DNA of 64,000 bases, from assembly GCF_009830285.1 (NCBI RefSeq), contig NZ_WUQX01000001.1, positions 2,914,501 to 2,978,500 on the forward strand, read 5' to 3'. Shown piece by piece: positions 46,700-55,986 of this stretch. The translations under genes and the position numbers were made by a program. Numbering within the stretch: the first letter of the stretch is position 1; each line of letters opens with the position of its first letter. This DNA comes from Sporofaciens musculi (GTDB lineage: Bacteria; Bacillota; Clostridia; Lachnospirales; Lachnospiraceae). Under the pieces are notes generated by a model, which saw nothing but the letters and a program-made list of their open reading frames with translations, did no database searches and was not told the origin of the DNA.

Positions 46700-48005
46700 G
46701 GAAATCAAGGAGGGGCTGGAAACTACCGAGAAAGGCGGCGTCCGTCAGAGTATACGGAACTGCCTGACTGTATTCCAGCGTGACCCGCTGCTTTCCGGGG
46801 CTATCGCATACAATATCCTGACTGACCGCAAGGACATCATAAAGCCCATCGGCTTCCACAGGGAAAGCACCCCCCTGAACGATACAGATATGAAGTATCT
46901 GCTTCTCTATCTGGAAGAAACCTACGGGCTTACCAATGAGAAAAAGATTGATAACGCCATCGGGATTGTGGCGAATGAAAACAAGTACCACCCCATCCGG
47001 GATTATTTAAGTTCCCTTGTGTGGGACGGGACAGAGCGAATCCGCTTCTGCCTGCGGCACTTTCTGGGGGCTGACGCAGACGATTACACCTATGAAGCGT
47101 TGAAGCTGTTCCTGCTGGGTGCAATCTCACGAGCCTTTCAGCCGGGGTGCAAGTTTGAAATCATGCTTTGTCTGGTAGGCGGTCAGGGGGCTGGCAAGTC
47201 CACCTTCTTCCGTCTGCTGGCAATCCGGGACGAGTGGTTCTCCGATGATTTGCGGAAGCTGGACGATGACAATGTGTACCGCAAGCTGCAAGGTCACTGG
47301 ATTATCGAAATGTCGGAAATGATGGCAACCGCAAACGCCAAGAGCATTGAGGAAATCAAGTCATTTTTAAGCCGGCAGAAAGAGGTTTACAAGATACCCT
47401 ATGAAACCCACCCGGCAGACCGCCCCCGTCAGTGCGTGTTTGGCGGCACTTCCAATGCCCTTGATTTTCTTCCCCTTGACCGTTCCGGCAACCGCCGCTT
47501 TATCCCCGTCATGGTGTACCCGGAGCAAGCCGAGGTTCACATTTTGGAGGACGAAGCCGCTTCCAGAGCCTATATCGAGCAGATGTGGGCGGAAGCGATG
47601 GAGATTTACCGAAGCGGCAGGTTCAAGCTGGCTTTCAGCCCCGCCATGCAGCGGTATCTCAAAGAACACCAGCGGGATTTTATGCCGGAGGACACCAAAG
47701 CCGGAATGATACAGGCGTATCTTGATAAGTACACCGGGAGCATGGTCTGTTCCAAGCAGCTCTACAAGGAAGCCTTGAACCATGCCTTTGACGAACCGAA
47801 GCAATGGGAAATCCGGGAAATCAACGAGATTATGAACCAGTGCATTTCCGGCTGGCGGTACTTCCCGAATCCAAGAATGTTTTCAGAATATGGCAGACAA
47901 AAGGGCTGGGAGCGTGAAAACCCGGCAACGGACTCCGGCAACCCGTCTGAAAAAATGGTGGACGGTTTTGTGGAGGTCACAGAACAGATGGAGCTTCCAT
48001 TCTGA
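46611..48005 (+). CDS. VapE-like SF3 helicase/primase
   Basis: A protein of up to 464 aa with the virulence-associated E domain: RDYLSSLVWDGTERIRFCLR, Walker A LVGGQGAGKSTFF, Walker B region HWIIEMSEM and VFGGTSNALDFLPLDRSGNR. The family couples ATP hydrolysis to DNA unwinding and replication of mobile elements. TTG 46611 gives the longest frame, overlapping the primase gene by 89 nt; ATG 46668 is an alternative. It works with the CHC2 protein and the origin near 42.6-42.9 kb. Confidence 0.87.
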   Translation: MNSEWQSLPPQTQQELKNTMNAMQPPQSIEEIKEGLETTEKGGVRQSIRNCLTVFQRDPLLSGAIAYNILTDRKDIIKPIGFHRESTPLNDTDMKYLLLYLEETYGLTNEKKIDNAIGIVANENKYHPIRDYLSSLVWDGTERIRFCLRHFLGADADDYTYEALKLFLLGAISRAFQPGCKFEIMLCLVGGQGAGKSTFFRLLAIRDEWFSDDLRKLDDDNVYRKLQGHWIIEMSEMMATANAKSIEEIKSFLSRQKEVYKIPYETHPADRPRQCVFGGTSNALDFLPLDRSGNRRFIPVMVYPEQAEVHILEDEAASRAYIEQMWAEAMEIYRSGRFKLAFSPAMQRYLKEHQRDFMPEDTKAGMIQAYLDKYTGSMVCSKQLYKEALNHAFDEPKQWEIREINEIMNQCISGWRYFPNPRMFSEYGRQKGWERENPATDSGNPSEKMVDGFVEVTEQMELPF

Positions 48006-48246
48006 AAATGACAGCCTGTTGCACACCCTGTTGCTATCCCGTTGCCGAGCCGGTTGCCGGAGAAAATCCCATAACTGCGGGCTTTTCTCCCCTATGACAA
48101 CCAAAACAACAGAAAAATAAAAGAAAAATATAAATAGTAACCATCGCCAGATTGAGATTGTTTGCAAGGTCTTTTGAAGCCCGTTGCCGGACTTCGTTGC
48201 CGACACCCTCTGTCTGGCTATTTTCATGTATGGAGGATAACTGCCT
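48006..48246. other. Intergenic region with phased GTTGC repeats
   Basis: 241 bp. GTTGC occurs at 48018, 48030, 48041 and 48053 (11-12 bp spacing, one helical turn) and again at 48183 and 48196. A purine-rich AAAAATAAAAGAAAAATA tract lies between the two groups. This suggests a protein-binding array upstream of the recombinase module. Confidence 0.45.
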
Positions 48247-48444
48247 ATGGCAAAAAACAAAACAGAGATTCATGTGACTACTGTGTTTGACGGGGAGCTT
48301 GACGCAACCGATGTGTTCGTCAGCCTGATTTCCCAGAAATATGGAAAGACAAATTCAAAAGAATATCTTGCTAAAAAGAAAGATTTGAAGTATAATGAAG
48401 ATGAGGTTCAAAAGAGCCAGATACCGTCTGGATTGTGTGGGTAA
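48247..48444 (+). CDS. Small conserved protein before the recombinase, 65 aa
   Basis: MAKNKTEIHVTTVFDGELDA continues with TDVFVSLISQKYGKTNSKEY and a Lys-rich end. GGAGGAT precedes the ATG, and the stop directly abuts the recombinase ATG. Similar short proteins regularly precede the serine recombinase gene in these mobilizable elements and may serve as a directionality or expression factor. No domain is recognised. Confidence 0.7.
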   Translation: MAKNKTEIHVTTVFDGELDATDVFVSLISQKYGKTNSKEYLAKKKDLKYNEDEVQKSQIPSGLCG

Positions 48445-50115
48445 ATGGCTATGATGAACGAAATGGAATACAGAACAATCGGTTCGGCACTTGCCGGGGG
48501 CTATCGTGCAGCGGTCTATTGCAGACTGTCAAAGGACGATGACCTGCAAGGCGAAAGTGCCAGTATCGCAAACCAGCGTGATATGCTGGAAAAATACTGC
48601 GAAAAGCAGGGATGGGAGGTTGTGGCAGTCTATCAGGACGATGGCTTCACAGGTCTTAATATGGAGCGTCCTGATTTACAGAGAATGTTGAGAGCCATTG
48701 AGCGCAGGCAAATCAACCTTGTCATCACGAAAGACCTCAGCCGACTGGGGCGGAACTATCTGCAAACCGGGCATTTGATTGAGGACTTTTTCCCAAGAAA
48801 CGGTGTCCGCTATATCGCCATGAATGACGGTATCGACACCCTGCGGGATAACAACGATATTGCCCCGTTCAAGAATATCCTGAACGAGATGTACAGCAAG
48901 GATATTTCCAAGAAAGTCCATTCCTCTTATCTTCTGAAAGCGCAGAAAGGACAGTTTACCGGGTGTCTTGCCCCGTTTGGGTATCGGAAAGACCCGGAGG
49001 ACAAAAACCATCTGCTCATTGACGAGGAAACCGCCCCGATTGTGCGGCTGATTTTCGGATATGCCCTGAACGGTCATGGTCCGAACTATATCCGCAGACG
49101 GCTGGAGGAAGAAAAAATCCCCTGCCCCACATGGTGGAACCGGGAACGGGGGCTTCGCAATACCCGCACCAAATGGGAAAAGAAAGACCCGGAAAACGGG
49201 CGGTATATGTGGGACTTCTCCGTTATCAAAGACCTTTTGATGAATCCCGTCTACACCGGGGCGATTGCTTCCCAGAAAAAAGACTACCGCTTCAAAATCG
49301 GCACGATTGGGGAAAAGAAGCCGGAGGACTGGATTGTGGTGGAGGGACAGCATGAACCGCTGATTGACCGCATGAGTTTTGACATTGTGCAGAACAAGCT
49401 GAAATCCCGCCAGCGTCCGGGGCAGACCAATGAAATCAGCCTGTTTGCCGGACTGCTAAAATGCGGCGAGTGTGGGAAGTCGCTGACGATACGCTACACA
49501 AACGCAAAACATCCCCAGCGGATATACTCCTGCAAAACCTACAATGCCTTTGGAAAGAACCACTGCACCCAGCACCGGATTGATTATGACACCCTTTACA
49601 GCCATGTGCTGCGGAAAATACGGGAATGTGCCAGAGCTGCCCTGATGGACGGGGAAGCGGTTGCCGACCGCCTGACCAATACCTGTGAAGCCGAGCAGCG
49701 GGAACAGCGGGAAGCAATGGAACGCTCCCTTACAAGGGACGAGGAACGGATTGAGGTTCTGGACAAAATGGTAATGCGGCTTTATGAGGATATGATTGCA
49801 GGGCGTATCAGTGAGCAGAACTTCAACACCATGCTGGAAAGGACACAGACCGAGCAGACGGAGCTTAAAACAAAAGTGTCCGAGGGCAGGAAGCGGCTGT
49901 CCGATGAAGTCCAGCTTGCCAATGACGCAAAACAATGGGTGGAAGCCATTCAGGAATACGCCAACATCACAGAGCTGGACGCAGCCACCCTCAACCGCTT
50001 AATCAAAGAAATCGTCGTGCATGAGCGCATTGACGAAAATAAAACAAGACACATTTCTATCGAAATTCATTTTAATCTCAAACCCATCCCGGAGGTGGAA
50101 CAGGTCACTGCCTGA
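48445..50115 (+). CDS. Large serine recombinase (site-specific integrase)
   Basis: The 556-aa protein is complete. The resolvase domain has catalytic Ser in VYCRLSKDDDLQGESASIAN, GFTGLNMERPDLQRML and ITKDLSRLGRNYLQTG. The Recombinase domain has FTGCLAPFGYRKDPED. A zinc ribbon has CGECGKSL plus a later Cys pair (CKTYNAFGKNHC). A C-terminal coiled coil runs DEERIEVLDKMVMRLYEDMI. It should catalyse integration and excision of the element whose right junction is 100 bp downstream. Starts at 48445, 48451, 48454 or 48463 cannot be separated. Confidence 0.92.
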   Translation: MAMMNEMEYRTIGSALAGGYRAAVYCRLSKDDDLQGESASIANQRDMLEKYCEKQGWEVVAVYQDDGFTGLNMERPDLQRMLRAIERRQINLVITKDLSRLGRNYLQTGHLIEDFFPRNGVRYIAMNDGIDTLRDNNDIAPFKNILNEMYSKDISKKVHSSYLLKAQKGQFTGCLAPFGYRKDPEDKNHLLIDEETAPIVRLIFGYALNGHGPNYIRRRLEEEKIPCPTWWNRERGLRNTRTKWEKKDPENGRYMWDFSVIKDLLMNPVYTGAIASQKKDYRFKIGTIGEKKPEDWIVVEGQHEPLIDRMSFDIVQNKLKSRQRPGQTNEISLFAGLLKCGECGKSLTIRYTNAKHPQRIYSCKTYNAFGKNHCTQHRIDYDTLYSHVLRKIRECARAALMDGEAVADRLTNTCEAEQREQREAMERSLTRDEERIEVLDKMVMRLYEDMIAGRISEQNFNTMLERTQTEQTELKTKVSEGRKRLSDEVQLANDAKQWVEAIQEYANITELDAATLNRLIKEIVVHERIDENKTRHISIEIHFNLKPIPEVEQVTA

Positions 50116-50218
50116 CCTGTCCCGCCGGGACGGTTCTCTTAACAACACCATATAGATTTTTTGTACGCCGCCGCCCGCCATCGAGCAGAGTTTTTACACC
50201 TAATTGGGGATAAAACAG

Positions 50219-50290
50219 CTCATGGCGGGCGGCGGCGTTGCCCTTATCGGCATGACCCTTGTACCGCTGCTTTCCGGGCTGTTCGGTTAA
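50219..50290 (+). CDS. Maff2-family membrane protein, 3' part
   Basis: The 23 codons LMAGGGVALIGMTLVPLLSG... to the TAA at 50288 are the second, glycine-rich membrane helix missing from 38485-38643. Phase and sequence fit exactly. As it stands it may be made as a 22-aa peptide from ATG 50222, but it has no good ribosome site. Confidence 0.8.
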   Translation, partial: LMAGGGVALIGMTLVPLLSGLFG

Positions 50291-50309
50291 GAAGCGTGGG
50301 TAAAGGCTT

Positions 50310-51179
50310 ATGCAGAGCATACTTGACGCGATTAACGAATGGATAAAGGAAATCCTCATAGGAGCCATAAACGGTAATCTGTCAACTATGTTCGGGGACG
50401 TAAACGAGAAAGTCGGCACTATCGCCGCAGAGGTAGGGCAGACCCCGCAAGGGTGGAACGCAAATATATTCTCCATGATACAGACGCTTAGTGAGAATGT
50501 AATCGTACCCATTGCGGGGCTTGTCATTACCTACGTCCTATGCTATGAGCTTATCAGCATGGTAACGGAAAAGAACAATATGCACGACGTTGACACTTCC
50601 ATGTTCTTCAAGTGGGTGTTCAAGGCGTTTGTGGCAGTCTACCTTGTGACGCACACCTTTGACATCACTATGGCGGTGTTCGATATGGCGCAGCACGTTG
50701 TTTCCGGCGCGGCGGGGGTAATCGGCGGCAGCACAGAGATTGATGTTGCCGCCGCCCTTGCTTCCATGCAAAGCGGGCTTGACGCTATGGAAATCCCCGA
50801 ACTGCTCTTACTTGTCATGGAAACAAGCCTTGTGAGCTTGTGCATGAAAATCATGTCCGTACTGATAACCGTTATCCTCTACGGGCGCATGATAGAAATT
50901 TACCTTTACTGTTCGGTATCGCCTATCCCGTTTGCAACTATGACTAACCGGGAATGGGGGCAGATAGGAAACAACTACCTAAAATCCCTGTTCGCTATCG
51001 GTTTTCAAGGCTTCCTCATAATGATATGCGTCGGCATTTACGCGGTTTTGGTAAACAACATGATAATAGCGGACAACCTGCACAGCGCGATTTTTTCCCT
51101 TGCAGCCTATACCGTTATCCTCTGTTTCTCCCTGTTCAAATCCGGCGCACTGGCGAAGTCGATTTTCTCCGCGCATTAG
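50310..51179 (+). CDS. VirB6/TrbL-like conjugation membrane protein
   Basis: A 289-aa polytopic protein. An amphipathic N-terminus (SILDAINEWIKEILIGAING) is followed by about six membrane helices, including VIVPIAGLVITYVLCYELI, FKAFVAVYLVTHTFDITM and IMSVLITVILYGRMIEIYLY. A conserved cytoplasmic YCSVSPIPFATMTNREWGQI segment lies before the last pair. It should form part of the inner-membrane channel of the type IV secretion system. It stands after maff2, the usual order in Tn1549-type elements. Confidence 0.85.
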   Translation: MQSILDAINEWIKEILIGAINGNLSTMFGDVNEKVGTIAAEVGQTPQGWNANIFSMIQTLSENVIVPIAGLVITYVLCYELISMVTEKNNMHDVDTSMFFKWVFKAFVAVYLVTHTFDITMAVFDMAQHVVSGAAGVIGGSTEIDVAAALASMQSGLDAMEIPELLLLVMETSLVSLCMKIMSVLITVILYGRMIEIYLYCSVSPIPFATMTNREWGQIGNNYLKSLFAIGFQGFLIMICVGIYAVLVNNMIIADNLHSAIFSLAAYTVILCFSLFKSGALAKSIFSAH

Positions 51180-51356
51180 CGGCGTGTCAAGGGCAGGGTG
51201 GAGATTTTCAGAGCGAAGCGGCGAAAATACGACCCGACCTTGACGCGGATAACCCCCATATAATACGGGCGGGCAAAGGGCATAGATTGACCTTTGCCTT
51301 GATTACCCTTATGGAAAATTACAGCAACACCAAACCCAGAGAAAGGAGGTTTTCAC

Positions 51357-51758
51357 TTGGCGTATGTACCCGTACCCAAAGACTTATCCAAAGTCAAGAC
51401 AAAAGTAGCTTTCAACCTTACCAAACGGCAGATTGTATGTTTTGCGGCAGCTCTCATTATCGGCTTGCCGCTTTTCTTTCTGCTCAAAGACAGCACAGGC
51501 ACAAGCCTTGCGTCTATGGCTATGATTGCCGTCATGCTGCCCTGTTTCCTGTTCGCCATGTATGAGAAGCATGGACAGCCCCTTGAAGTGGTGGTGAAGA
51601 ACATTATTCAGACGAAATTCATAGCCCCCAAAGAACGACCATACAGGACAGACAACTTTTATTCCGTCTTAGAACGGCAGAGAAAACTTGAAAAGGAGGT
51701 ATCAGCGATTGCAAAAGGAAACACGAAGAAACAGCGCGGCGGGAAGCGCAAAGCCTAA
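51357..51758 (+). CDS. PrgI-family conjugation protein
   Basis: The 133-aa protein starts at TTG 51357 after AAAGGAGG. It has AYVPVPKDLSKVKTKVAFNL, two membrane helices (IVCFAAALIIGLPLFFLL; ASMAMIAVMLPCFLFAMYE) and a basic C-terminus (KGNTKKQRGGKRKA). PrgI is a VirB3-like partner of the VirB4 ATPase, and its gene overlaps the virB4 start by 50 nt. A 177-bp gap upstream shows no recognisable feature. Confidence 0.85.
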   Translation: MAYVPVPKDLSKVKTKVAFNLTKRQIVCFAAALIIGLPLFFLLKDSTGTSLASMAMIAVMLPCFLFAMYEKHGQPLEVVVKNIIQTKFIAPKERPYRTDNFYSVLERQRKLEKEVSAIAKGNTKKQRGGKRKA

Positions 51759-54147
51759 CCCGCCCCGCAAGCTCACCCGCGCCGAGAAAAAGCAGATTGC
51801 GGAAATCATCAGACAGGCAAAGGGCGACGGGAAAGCGCATACCGCGCAGCAGACAATCCCCTATATCCAGATGTACCCGGACGGTATCTGCAAGGTTACG
51901 GGACGCAAATACTCAAAGACCGTCGCCTTTGAAGATATTAACTATCAGCTTGCACAGGCAGACGACAAGACCGCCATTTTTGAAAACTGGTGCGACTTCC
52001 TCAACTACTTTGACGCTTCCGTTTCGGTGCAGCTCTCTTTCATCAATCAGGGGACGCAGCGGGGCGAAGCGGAAAAAGCGGTCAATATCCCGGCACAGGA
52101 GGACGCTTTCAATTCTATCCGCACAGAATACCGGGATATGCTGAAAAACCAGCTTGCAAAGGGCAACAACGGGCTTGTCAAAGCAAAATATATCACCTTT
52201 GCCATTGAAGCCGACAGTCTGGGCGCGGCGAAATCCCGCCTTGCCCGTATCGAAACGGACGTACTCAACAACTTTAAGCTCTTGGGCGTGTCTGCCCGCC
52301 CCATGACAGGCTATGAACGCCTTAAAATGCTGCATGGCATTTTCCACCCGGAGGGCGGGCAGTTTGCCTTTGATTTTTCATGGCTTGCCCCGTCCGGGCT
52401 TTCCACAAAGGACTTTATCGCCCCGTCCTCTTTCCGTTTTGGCGAGGGGCGGTATTTCCGCATGGGGCGCAAAATCGGCGCGGTTTCATTCCTTGAAATC
52501 CTTGCGCCGGAATTAAACGACCGTATCTTGTCGGACATTCTGGACTTGGAAACGGGCGTTATCGTCAATCTGCATATCCACAGTATCGACCAGACCGAAG
52601 CCATAAAGACAATCAAGCGGAAAATCACCGACCTTGACAAAATGAAAATCGAGGAACAGAAAAAAGCGGTACGCAGCGGCTACGACATGGATATAATCCC
52701 GTCCGACCTTGCCACGTTCGGCAGCGAAGCGAAGAACCTCTTACAGGACTTGCAGAGCCGGAATGAAAGAATGTTCCTCTTGACGTTCCTTGTGGTGAAC
52801 ATGGCGGACACGAAGCGGAAACTGGAAAATGACGTATTTGCGGCGGCGGGCATTGCACAGAAGAACAACTGCGCCTTAACCCGCCTTGACTACCAACAGG
52901 AAGCGGGGCTTATGTCCTCTGTACCGCTTGGGGAGAACCTTATCCCCATTCAAAGAGGGCTTACCACGTCAAGCACCGCTATCTTTATCCCCTTTATCAC
53001 ACAGGAGCTTTTCCAGACGGGCGCGGCTTTGTACTACGGCTTAAACGCCCTGTCTAACAACATGATACTCTGCGACCGCAAGCAGCTAAAGAACCCCAAC
53101 GGCTTAATCTTGGGTACGCCGGGAAGCGGGAAATCCTTTGCCGCCAAACGGGAAATGACAAACGCTTTCCTCATTACAGACGACGACATAATTATCTGCG
53201 ACCCGGAAGCAGAGTATTTTTCCCTTGTGCAGCGGCTTGACGGGCAAGTGATACGGTTATCGCCTACGGGCAAGGGCATTGACGGGAAGCCCCAGTATGT
53301 GAACCCTATGGATATTAACCTCAATTACAGCGAGGACGACAGCCCCCTTGCGCTGAAATCCGACTTTATCCTCTCCCTCTGCGAGCTTGTCATAGGCGGC
53401 AAGGAGGGCTTGCAGCCCGTCGATAAGACCGTCATTGACCGCGCCGTTAGGAACGTGTACCGCCCTTTCCTTGCAGACCCCGACCCGGAGAAAATGCCTA
53501 TCTTGGGCGACCTCTACAACGAGCTTTTGAAGCAGCCGGAGCCGGAAGCGGCGCGTATTGCGGCGGCGTTGGAGCTGTATGTTTCCGGGAGCCTTAACGT
53601 ATTCAACCACCGTACCAACGTGGAGCTGAACAACCGCCTTGTCTGCTTTGACATCAAGCAGCTTGGGAAGCAGCTCAAAAAGTTAGGTATGCTCATTGTG
53701 CAGGACCAGGTATGGAACCGCGTCACCGTCAACCGGGCAGAAAGGAAATCCACCCGGTATTTTATGGACGAATTTCATCTTCTCTTGAAAGAGGAACAGA
53801 CCGCCGCCTATTCCGTTGAAATCTGGAAGCGTTTCAGAAAATGGGGCGGCATACCCACAGCCATTACGCAGAACGTCAAAGATTTGCTTGCTTCCCGCGA
53901 AGTGGAGAATATCTTTGAAAACTCTGATTTTGTCCTCATGCTCAATCAGGCGGCGGGCGACCGGGCTATCCTTGCAAAGCAGCTCAACATCTCCCCGCAG
54001 CAGATGAAATATGTCACCCACACCGAAGCGGGCGAGGGGCTTATCTTCTACGGAAACGTGGTGCTGCCCTTTGTAGACCGCTTCCCGAAAGACACCGAGC
54101 TTTACCGGGTAATGACGACGAAGCCGGAGGAAGTGGGCGAAGCATGA
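51709..54147 (+). CDS. VirB4-family conjugation ATPase
   Basis: TTG 51709 is chosen as the start because AAAGGAGG precedes it; a TTG at 51688 has no such site. The 812-aa protein has an N-terminal VirB4/CagE domain (YIQMYPDGICKVTGRKYSKT to about residue 400) and a C-terminal AAA ATPase with Walker A LILGTPGSGKSFAAKREM, Walker B DDIIICDPEAEYFSLVQ and STRYFMDEFHLLLKEEQTAA. It powers the transfer channel. The stop overlaps the methyltransferase start by 4 nt, so the two are coupled. Confidence 0.93.
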   Translation: MQKETRRNSAAGSAKPNPPRKLTRAEKKQIAEIIRQAKGDGKAHTAQQTIPYIQMYPDGICKVTGRKYSKTVAFEDINYQLAQADDKTAIFENWCDFLNYFDASVSVQLSFINQGTQRGEAEKAVNIPAQEDAFNSIRTEYRDMLKNQLAKGNNGLVKAKYITFAIEADSLGAAKSRLARIETDVLNNFKLLGVSARPMTGYERLKMLHGIFHPEGGQFAFDFSWLAPSGLSTKDFIAPSSFRFGEGRYFRMGRKIGAVSFLEILAPELNDRILSDILDLETGVIVNLHIHSIDQTEAIKTIKRKITDLDKMKIEEQKKAVRSGYDMDIIPSDLATFGSEAKNLLQDLQSRNERMFLLTFLVVNMADTKRKLENDVFAAAGIAQKNNCALTRLDYQQEAGLMSSVPLGENLIPIQRGLTTSSTAIFIPFITQELFQTGAALYYGLNALSNNMILCDRKQLKNPNGLILGTPGSGKSFAAKREMTNAFLITDDDIIICDPEAEYFSLVQRLDGQVIRLSPTGKGIDGKPQYVNPMDINLNYSEDDSPLALKSDFILSLCELVIGGKEGLQPVDKTVIDRAVRNVYRPFLADPDPEKMPILGDLYNELLKQPEPEAARIAAALELYVSGSLNVFNHRTNVELNNRLVCFDIKQLGKQLKKLGMLIVQDQVWNRVTVNRAERKSTRYFMDEFHLLLKEEQTAAYSVEIWKRFRKWGGIPTAITQNVKDLLASREVENIFENSDFVLMLNQAAGDRAILAKQLNISPQQMKYVTHTEAGEGLIFYGNVVLPFVDRFPKDTELYRVMTTKPEEVGEA

Positions 54148-55061
54148 TAAAAAACGAAAAAAATATAAAACCACTGACACATTTAAGCCTGTTTACCGGG
54201 ATAGGCGGCATAGACATAGCCGCCGAAGCCGCAGGCTTCACAACCGTCTGCCAGTGCGAATGGGCGGATTACCCAACCGCAGTATTGGAAAAGCACTGGC
54301 CGGACGTTCCACGTTTCAGAGATATACACACTCTGACAAAGGAGGCTTTCTATGAACGGACAGGAAAAAAAGAACTCACGCTGCTCTCCGGCGGCTTCCC
54401 ATGCCAGCCCTTTTCCAGTATCGGGCCAAAAAAGGGGTTTGAGGACACCCGTTACCTCTGGCCGGAAATGTGCCGCGTCATTAACGAACTCCGGCCCCAT
54501 TATGTGCTTGGCGAAAATGTTGCTAACTTCATCAATATGGGGTTCCACAAAACGCTCATTGACCTGGCAAAAGCGGGATATGCTGTTTGGACATTCGTAC
54601 TTCCTGCTTGTGCCGTCGGCGCATGGCATGAACGCAAGCGAACTTTTATCGTGGGGATTGATGTTTCCTACTCCCCTTGCCGCCGACACAGGCTCAAGGA
54701 CAAGGACGGAACGGATAAGCATATCCCCAAACGGGGCGTTCCGCCGGAAGAAACGGGACGGGAGGTACTGGTCGGCGGGGCTTTCGGAAACAATCTATTT
54801 TCTGACGCCGGTAACAGACCCGTCCCTGCGCTTCAACCCGGAATGGGTGGAATGGCTGATGGGCTTCCCACAGGGGTGGACGGAAATATCCTCTGGTGCA
54901 TAGAGCCTACGGATATTCCCCGGCTGTCCCCGAACACAAAGGACAGGTCAAAACGCCTAAAAACGCTTGGGAACGCCGTAGTGCCGGCACAGGTTTACCC
55001 AATCTTAAAATATATCGCGGACATGGAAACCGGGAAATGTGGATCTATGTCAATACTTTAG
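54144..55061 (+). CDS. C5-cytosine DNA methyltransferase
   Basis: The 305-aa protein has motif I (SLFTGIGGIDIAAEAAGF), motif IV with catalytic Cys (LLSGGFPCQPFSSIGPKKG), motif VI (VLGENVANF), motif VIII-like HERKRTFIVG and motif X (LGNAVVPAQVYPILKYIADM). It methylates cytosine, probably shielding the ICE from restriction on entry. There is no cognate nuclease nearby. The last codon and stop come from the adjacent IS; without it the frame would end three codons later at TAA. The region 54640-54903 also reads as methyltransferase-like sequence in another frame. Confidence 0.9.
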   Translation: MIKNEKNIKPLTHLSLFTGIGGIDIAAEAAGFTTVCQCEWADYPTAVLEKHWPDVPRFRDIHTLTKEAFYERTGKKELTLLSGGFPCQPFSSIGPKKGFEDTRYLWPEMCRVINELRPHYVLGENVANFINMGFHKTLIDLAKAGYAVWTFVLPACAVGAWHERKRTFIVGIDVSYSPCRRHRLKDKDGTDKHIPKRGVPPEETGREVLVGGAFGNNLFSDAGNRPVPALQPGMGGMADGLPTGVDGNILWCIEPTDIPRLSPNTKDRSKRLKTLGNAVVPAQVYPILKYIADMETGKCGSMSIL

Positions 55062-55079
55062 ACAAAAAAAGTTGAAAGA

Positions 55080-55965
55080 TTATGCTGCTTTTTTGAGTTC
55101 CTCATCCTCCTTTTGCTGTGGTGTCAGATAACCGATAGAGCTATGGATCCGTTTACGGTTATACCAGCCCTCTATGTATTTAAAGATTGCTCTGCGAGCT
55201 TCCCTTAAATCCTGGTAAGTATGAAGATAGATTTCTTCCTTTTTCAGTACGGAATGGAAAGATTCCATACAGGCATTATCGTATGGATTTCCCTTACGAC
55301 TAAATGAACAGGATTCCTTTACTGCCCAGGCAGTCTTCAAATGCCTGGCTCGTATACTGACTTCCAAGATCACTATGAAGGATGATCCCCTCGGTATCCC
55401 TGACATTCAGGCATGCGTTTTCTACCGCTTTAACCGCCAGTTCCGCCGTCATAGATGTGCCATAGGCATACCCTATAATCTTTCGGCTGCACAGATCCAT
55501 GACAGAAGCCAGATAGGTCCATCCTTCTTTCTGTACATGGATGTAAGTGATATCCGTACACCATTTCTGGTTGATGGTCTCCGTCCCAAAATCACGCCTC
55601 AGGATATTTTTCTTATCCTCCGGGATGCTGCCATGGTTGGCATGATGATTGTACTTCTTTACTACGATAGAGCGCAGTCCCTGCTCTGCCATATGCCTCT
55701 GCACCCTCTTGACGCTGCAAGGTGTACCATTATCATTCAGCACACGGCATATTTTGACAGCCCCATACCTTTGTTTTGAGTCATCATATGCCTGTTTCAC
55801 TTTCCTGCCGAATTCCGCATATGCCTTCTGCTTATTTGAGGGTACACAAACCAGAGCCTTGTAATAGGTACTCCTTGGGAATTTCAGAGCGCTGCAAAGC
55901 TGAGATACACAGTAGCGGGTTAAGTTGTTCTGGATAAAGGAAACAATCTCGGCTATTGTTCTTTC
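55080..55965 (-). pseudogene. IS3-type transposase OrfB, frameshifted
   Basis: Reading down from about 55965 gives ERTIAEIVSFIQNNLTRYCV, the HTH_21 region (DDSKQRYGAVKICRVLND) and two DDE residues (CTDITYIHV, ILHSDLGSQYTSQ). The frame then stops (GSKGILFI). The third residue and end of the protein (NPYDNACMESFHSVLKKEEI) are in another frame. One extra base near 55310-55325 explains this. OrfB would be expressed by -1 slippage at A_AAA_AAG near the end of orfA. As read, no full DDE triad can be made. Confidence 0.78.
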
Positions 55966-55986
55966 GCGAATATGGCGGTCGCTTTT

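Larger units (their letters stand above)
38629..50218 (+). mobile_element. Integrative mobilizable element inserted in maff2
   Basis: The boundaries follow from the split maff2 gene. Left junction AAGCAG|TTCATGGCTAAT and right junction AAACAG|CTCATGGCGGG share CAG[TC]TCATGGC, fitting a serine-recombinase crossover in a short core; precision is a few bases. The element carries two Xre regulators, a TnpV-like protein, a DUF1835 protein, a replication region, a cytidine deaminase, an MBL-fold protein, MobQ relaxase, CHC2 primase, VapE-like helicase and a complete large serine recombinase at the right end. Integration disrupts an ICE transfer gene, so the host ICE may be transfer-defective unless Maff2 is dispensable. 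Confidence 0.85.

Noticed and set aside
54352-54903. Separate 183-aa gene overlapping the methyltransferase
   Set aside because: It lacks the N-terminal catalytic motifs in its own frame and the main frame is open with all motifs. The methyltransferase-like residues are reported as a finding, not as a gene.
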